Below are positions 7,077-9,156 of a DNA stretch of 9,156 nt, one piece after another. Each line of letters opens with the position of its first letter. The first letter of the stretch is position 1. Below the pieces are notes generated by a model. That model ran no database searches. It was not told the origin of the DNA and saw nothing but the letters and a program-made list of their open reading frames with translations. The stretch spans positions 1 to 9,156 of the forward strand of contig RFHZ01000027.1 of assembly GCA_003696125.1 (NCBI GenBank), in the 5' to 3' direction. Both the position numbers and the translations under genes were made by a program. The stretch comes from Nitrospinota bacterium (GTDB lineage Bacteria > Tectomicrobia > Entotheonellia > J063).

Positions 7077-8625
7077 CAAAGATCTGTACCCGCCGGAACG
7101 GATCCTCCCCCACGCTCCTGGAGCGGAGACCGTAGCGGGCGGCAAGCTGATGTTGCAGCTTGCGAATCCGGCTGGTCTGGGGGAGGAGTTCGACCTGCCG
7201 CTCGCCGTTGAGTACCTTTTGAATCGCCTCTTCTGCTTCGCGCAAGGCGGCCATCTCTTCGTTACGGCTGGTGCTGAGGCGGAAGATCTCTTGCGCTACC
7301 TTCACGATTTGCGCATAGGTATTGCTCTTGGCGATAAAGACGGCGATGTTGGGACTGAGCGAGCCGATCAGTTTATGCCCGTAGCGCCGGAAGTGGGATT
7401 TGAGAATCACCACCACCTGTGCTTCCGCCGGATCCTTGGTCACGATGCCGGGGAGGTCGAGCTCCTTGAGGGCCCGCTCCAGGCGTTTGCGGTTCACCCC
7501 GTAGGAGAAGATGCGAACCGGTGTCGTGGTCAGGGGACGGGCCAGGGAGGGAGGGGCTTCCTGCGGTTCCGGTCGTTCCTCTTCGGCGATCTGGCCGGTG
7601 ATGATCTCCACCTGTCCATCGGCTCCCTGCACGCGAATCTCCGGTTGTACCGGGAGCCCGCGCAGGATCTGATCGACCGCCTTCCCCACATCGTGGTACA
7701 CGGCCAGCCGGTCCATCTCCTGAATCTCGATCAGGATCTGGAAGGTAGGGGGTGCCTTTCTCTCCAGCACCGTCTTCTGGGTCCCACGTCTTTTCGCCTC
7801 CTCATCCCCCAGGATCACCGCCTGCACCCCTCCTACCAGATCGGAGAGGGTAGGGTTCATCAGGAGGCGATCCAGGGTGTTGCCATGCGCGGTGGCGATG
7901 AGCTGCACCCCTCGCTCCGCGATGGTGCGGGCTGCCCGCGCCTCCTCTTCGGTACCGATTTCGTCGATGACGATCACCTCGGGCATGTGATTCTCTACCG
8001 CTTCGATCATCACCGTATGCTGGAGTTCGGGAGAGGGGACCTGCATGCGGCGGGCACGCCCGATCCCCGGATGGGGGATATCACCATCCCCGGCGATCTC
8101 GTTGGAGGTATCGACCACGATGACCCGCTTGCCGAATTCGCCGCTGAGGACACGCGCGATCTCCCGGCACTTGGTGGTCTTGCCCACCCCAGGGCGTCCC
8201 AAAAGCAGGATGCTCTTCCCGGTTTCGATCACATCACGGATGATATCGATGGTCCCAAACACCGCCCGGCCAACGCGGCAGGTCAGGCCGACGATCTTGC
8301 CCCGCCGGTTGCGTATGGCCGAGATGCGGTGCAGGGTCCGCTCGATTCCTGCCCGGTTGTCCTTCCCGAACTCCCCCAGCCGGTGGGTAACGTATTCCAG
8401 GTCCTCCATGGTGATGAAGCGGTTCTCGATCAAAAAGACCCGGTCCGGGAAGCGGGCTTCCGGCTCTCTCCCCAGGTCGAGTACCACCTCGATCAACGAC
8501 TCCAGATCCTTCTCCTCCTTCAGGGCATGCCGGATATCCGGGGGAAGGACATCGAGGAGAAGGGAGAGATCATCCGTAATGGGTGCTTCTGGTAAGGGTT
8601 GCGTAAAGGTGCTCATCGTCTCCAT
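7072..8625 (-). CDS. SpoIIIAA/Ycf45-like AAA ATPase with C-terminal R3H nucleic-acid-binding domain
   Basis: The 517-aa product has an N-terminal region of about 115 residues ([27 protein letters not shown]), then a P-loop ATPase core resembling SpoIIIAA and secretion ATPases. The core carries Walker A GRPGVGKT (143-150), [13 protein letters not shown] (170-182), Walker [14 protein letters not shown] (217-229) and a sensor-like IATAHGNTL (243-251). An acidic/Pro-rich linker (about 347-368) separates a second alpha/beta region (about 369-450). The C-terminus (about 470-517) is an R3H domain with the R488-x-x-x-H492 signature. R3H domains bind single-stranded nucleic acid. This full architecture is that of chloroplast/cyanobacterial Ycf45-type proteins, whose function is poorly known. 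No signal peptide or membrane segment is visible. ATG 8625 lacks a good ribosome binding site; ATG 8616 has GGAG only three bases upstream, so the start is uncertain. Its neighbour upstream on the same strand is rny; an RNA-related role is inference. Confidence 0.9.
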   Translation of the reverse strand: METMSTFTQPLPEAPITDDLSLLLDVLPPDIRHALKEEKDLESLIEVVLDLGREPEARFPDRVFLIENRFITMEDLEYVTHRLGEFGKDNRAGIERTLHRISAIRNRRGKIVGLTCRVGRAVFGTIDIIRDVIETGKSILLLGRPGVGKTTKCREIARVLSGEFGKRVIVVDTSNEIAGDGDIPHPGIGRARRMQVPSPELQHTVMIEAVENHMPEVIVIDEIGTEEEARAARTIAERGVQLIATAHGNTLDRLLMNPTLSDLVGGVQAVILGDEEAKRRGTQKTVLERKAPPTFQILIEIQEMDRLAVYHDVGKAVDQILRGLPVQPEIRVQGADGQVEIITGQIAEEERPEPQEAPPSLARPLTTTPVRIFSYGVNRKRLERALKELDLPGIVTKDPAEAQVVVILKSHFRRYGHKLIGSLSPNIAVFIAKSNTYAQIVKVAQEIFRLSTSRNEEMAALREAEEAIQKVLNGERQVELLPQTSRIRKLQHQLAARYGLRSRSVGEDPFRRVQIFA

Positions 8626-8662
8626 GGGAGTAACTATGACTAACTTTTGAGGATTTTTGTGT

Positions 8663-8781
8663 CTCGGTAAAACATCGCTGTCTGAAGGCTTTCACCGCCG
8701 AGGACGCCGGGTCCGCAGAGTTTTTGGTCCATGCATCCCGGCGATCTCTGCATGCTCGGCGGTAAAATGTTTCTCCGGTAA
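8663..8781. repeat. Degenerate nested inverted-repeat element in the rny-ATPase spacer
   Basis: The outer arms are TTTCACCGCCGAG (8690-8702) and CTCGGCGGTAAAA (8755-8767), complementary at 12 of 13 positions. Inside are CGCCGGG (8705-8711) against CCCGGCG (8737-8743), and GCAGAG (8715-8720) against CTCTGC (8746-8751). The two inner pairs cross, so they cannot both form in one simple hairpin. Outside the arms, AAACAT (8670-8675) and ATGTTT (8767-8772) are also inverted. The motif CTC-GGTAA occurs three times, at 8663, 8755 and 8773, with small insertions. The sequence resembles the dispersed CCGCCGAGGACGCCGAG / GCAGAG palindromes I recall from the intergenic regions of many environmental bacteria. 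That resemblance is from memory, not a search. No transposase or clear target-site duplication is seen. Confidence 0.65.
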
Positions 8782-8844
8782 CGCGTGGCTACAGGAGGCA
8801 TTAAAGGGCAAAGATGTTCGTAATAGCTACTTACGGTATCTTCT

Positions 8845-9156
8845 TCACTTGGCGTACTCTACGGCCCGCGTCTCTCGAATGACCGTCACCTTGATCTGCC
8901 CGGGATAGGTTACCTCTTTTTCGATCCGCTTGGCGATATCCCGGGCCAGGTACATCGCCTCCACGTCATTGACCTTTTCCGGGGTGACGATCACCCGGAT
9001 CTCGCGTCCCGCCTGGATGGCATAGGTCTTTTCCACCCCTTCGAACGAATCACCGATCTCTTCCAGCTTTTCCAGGCGCTTTATGTACGTCTCCAGCATC
9101 TCCCGGCGGGCACCCGGTCGGGCGGCAGAGAGGGCATCGGCCGCCTGGAGCAGTAC
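8845..9156 (-). CDS. rny: Ribonuclease Y, C-terminal part (partial)
   Basis: The frame runs in from the right edge and ends at TGA (8847-8845), giving the last 103 residues. RNase Y is a membrane-anchored endoribonuclease that starts bulk mRNA decay in many bacteria lacking RNase E. What is visible is the end of the HD domain, [18 protein letters not shown] (residues 2-19 of the fragment), followed by the highly conserved C-terminal block. This has [56 protein letters not shown] and the terminal VEYAK. The HD catalytic residues, KH domain and N-terminal membrane anchor lie outside the window. The ATG at 9099 is internal, not the start. The next gene on this strand, the R3H ATPase, begins 219 bp downstream; read-through co-transcription is possible but not shown. 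Confidence 0.96.
   Translation of the reverse strand, partial: VLLQAADALSAARPGARREMLETYIKRLEKLEEIGDSFEGVEKTYAIQAGREIRVIVTPEKVNDVEAMYLARDIAKRIEKEVTYPGQIKVTVIRETRAVEYAK

Noticed and set aside
7150-8595. Plus-strand open frame of 481 codons opposite the R3H ATPase gene
   Set aside because: The minus-strand frame has Walker A, Walker B and R3H motifs, while the plus frame has none and is low-complexity His/Leu/Gly/Asp-rich. It is a shadow frame.
8702-8726. Possible intrinsic terminator: GGAC/GTCC stem followed by TTTTT
   Set aside because: The stem has only four pairs, the T-run begins six bases after it, and no plus-strand gene ends nearby for it to terminate.
8819-8835. CGTAA/TTACG inverted repeat after the rny stop as a terminator
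   Set aside because: It has five AT-rich pairs, a seven-base loop and no T-run in the minus-strand direction. It is too weak to call.
8657-8908. Possible 83-aa plus-strand protein in the rny-ATPase spacer
   Set aside because: Its Arg-rich start (HRRGRRVRR) is the translation of the palindromic repeat, and its end overlaps rny antisense. Such frames are typical false genes from this repeat type.

Overview
The window reads as a bacterial chromosome segment carrying housekeeping genes. It is moderately GC-rich by eye (base composition not computed), densely packed, and has strong purine-rich Shine-Dalgarno sites. A GatCAB amidotransferase points to indirect Gln-tRNA and/or Asn-tRNA synthesis. 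The Fis/NtrC-type activator tail, an RNase Y and a Ycf45-like R3H ATPase fit a non-enteric Gram-negative lineage such as Desulfobacterota, Nitrospirota or NC10. That placement is a guess from gene content; nothing in the window fixes the taxon.

Plus strand, 1-7071: the last 61 codons of a Fis-type helix-turn-helix regulator (1-186), a 66-bp gap, then a tight run of five genes: glmU (UDP-GlcNAc synthesis), a pcrA/uvrD helicase whose ATG overlaps the glmU stop by four bases, gatC, gatA and gatB. The gaps are so small (overlap, 25, 16 and 53 bp) that one transcript is likely. The gatA-gatB gap holds a strong hairpin just before the gatB ribosome binding site.

Minus strand, 9156-7072: the 3' end of rny (RNase Y) enters from the right. 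A 219-bp spacer follows, containing a degenerate nested inverted-repeat element of the CCGCCGAGGACGCCG type. Then comes a 517-aa SpoIIIAA/Ycf45-like AAA ATPase with a C-terminal R3H domain. Its stop codon abuts the gatB stop with no base between them; both stops lie in one TGATCA.

Functionally the plus-strand cluster combines cell-envelope precursor supply, DNA repair/replication helicase activity and tRNA amidation, a growth-linked mix rather than one pathway. The minus-strand pair combines an RNA-decay enzyme and a putative nucleic-acid-binding ATPase. I found no CRISPR array, transposase, tRNA or rRNA, and no clear rho-independent terminator. No convincing new multi-gene system is visible. 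The most noteworthy items are the poorly characterised R3H ATPase next to rny, the intergenic repeat, the gatA-gatB hairpin and the zero-gap convergent stops.
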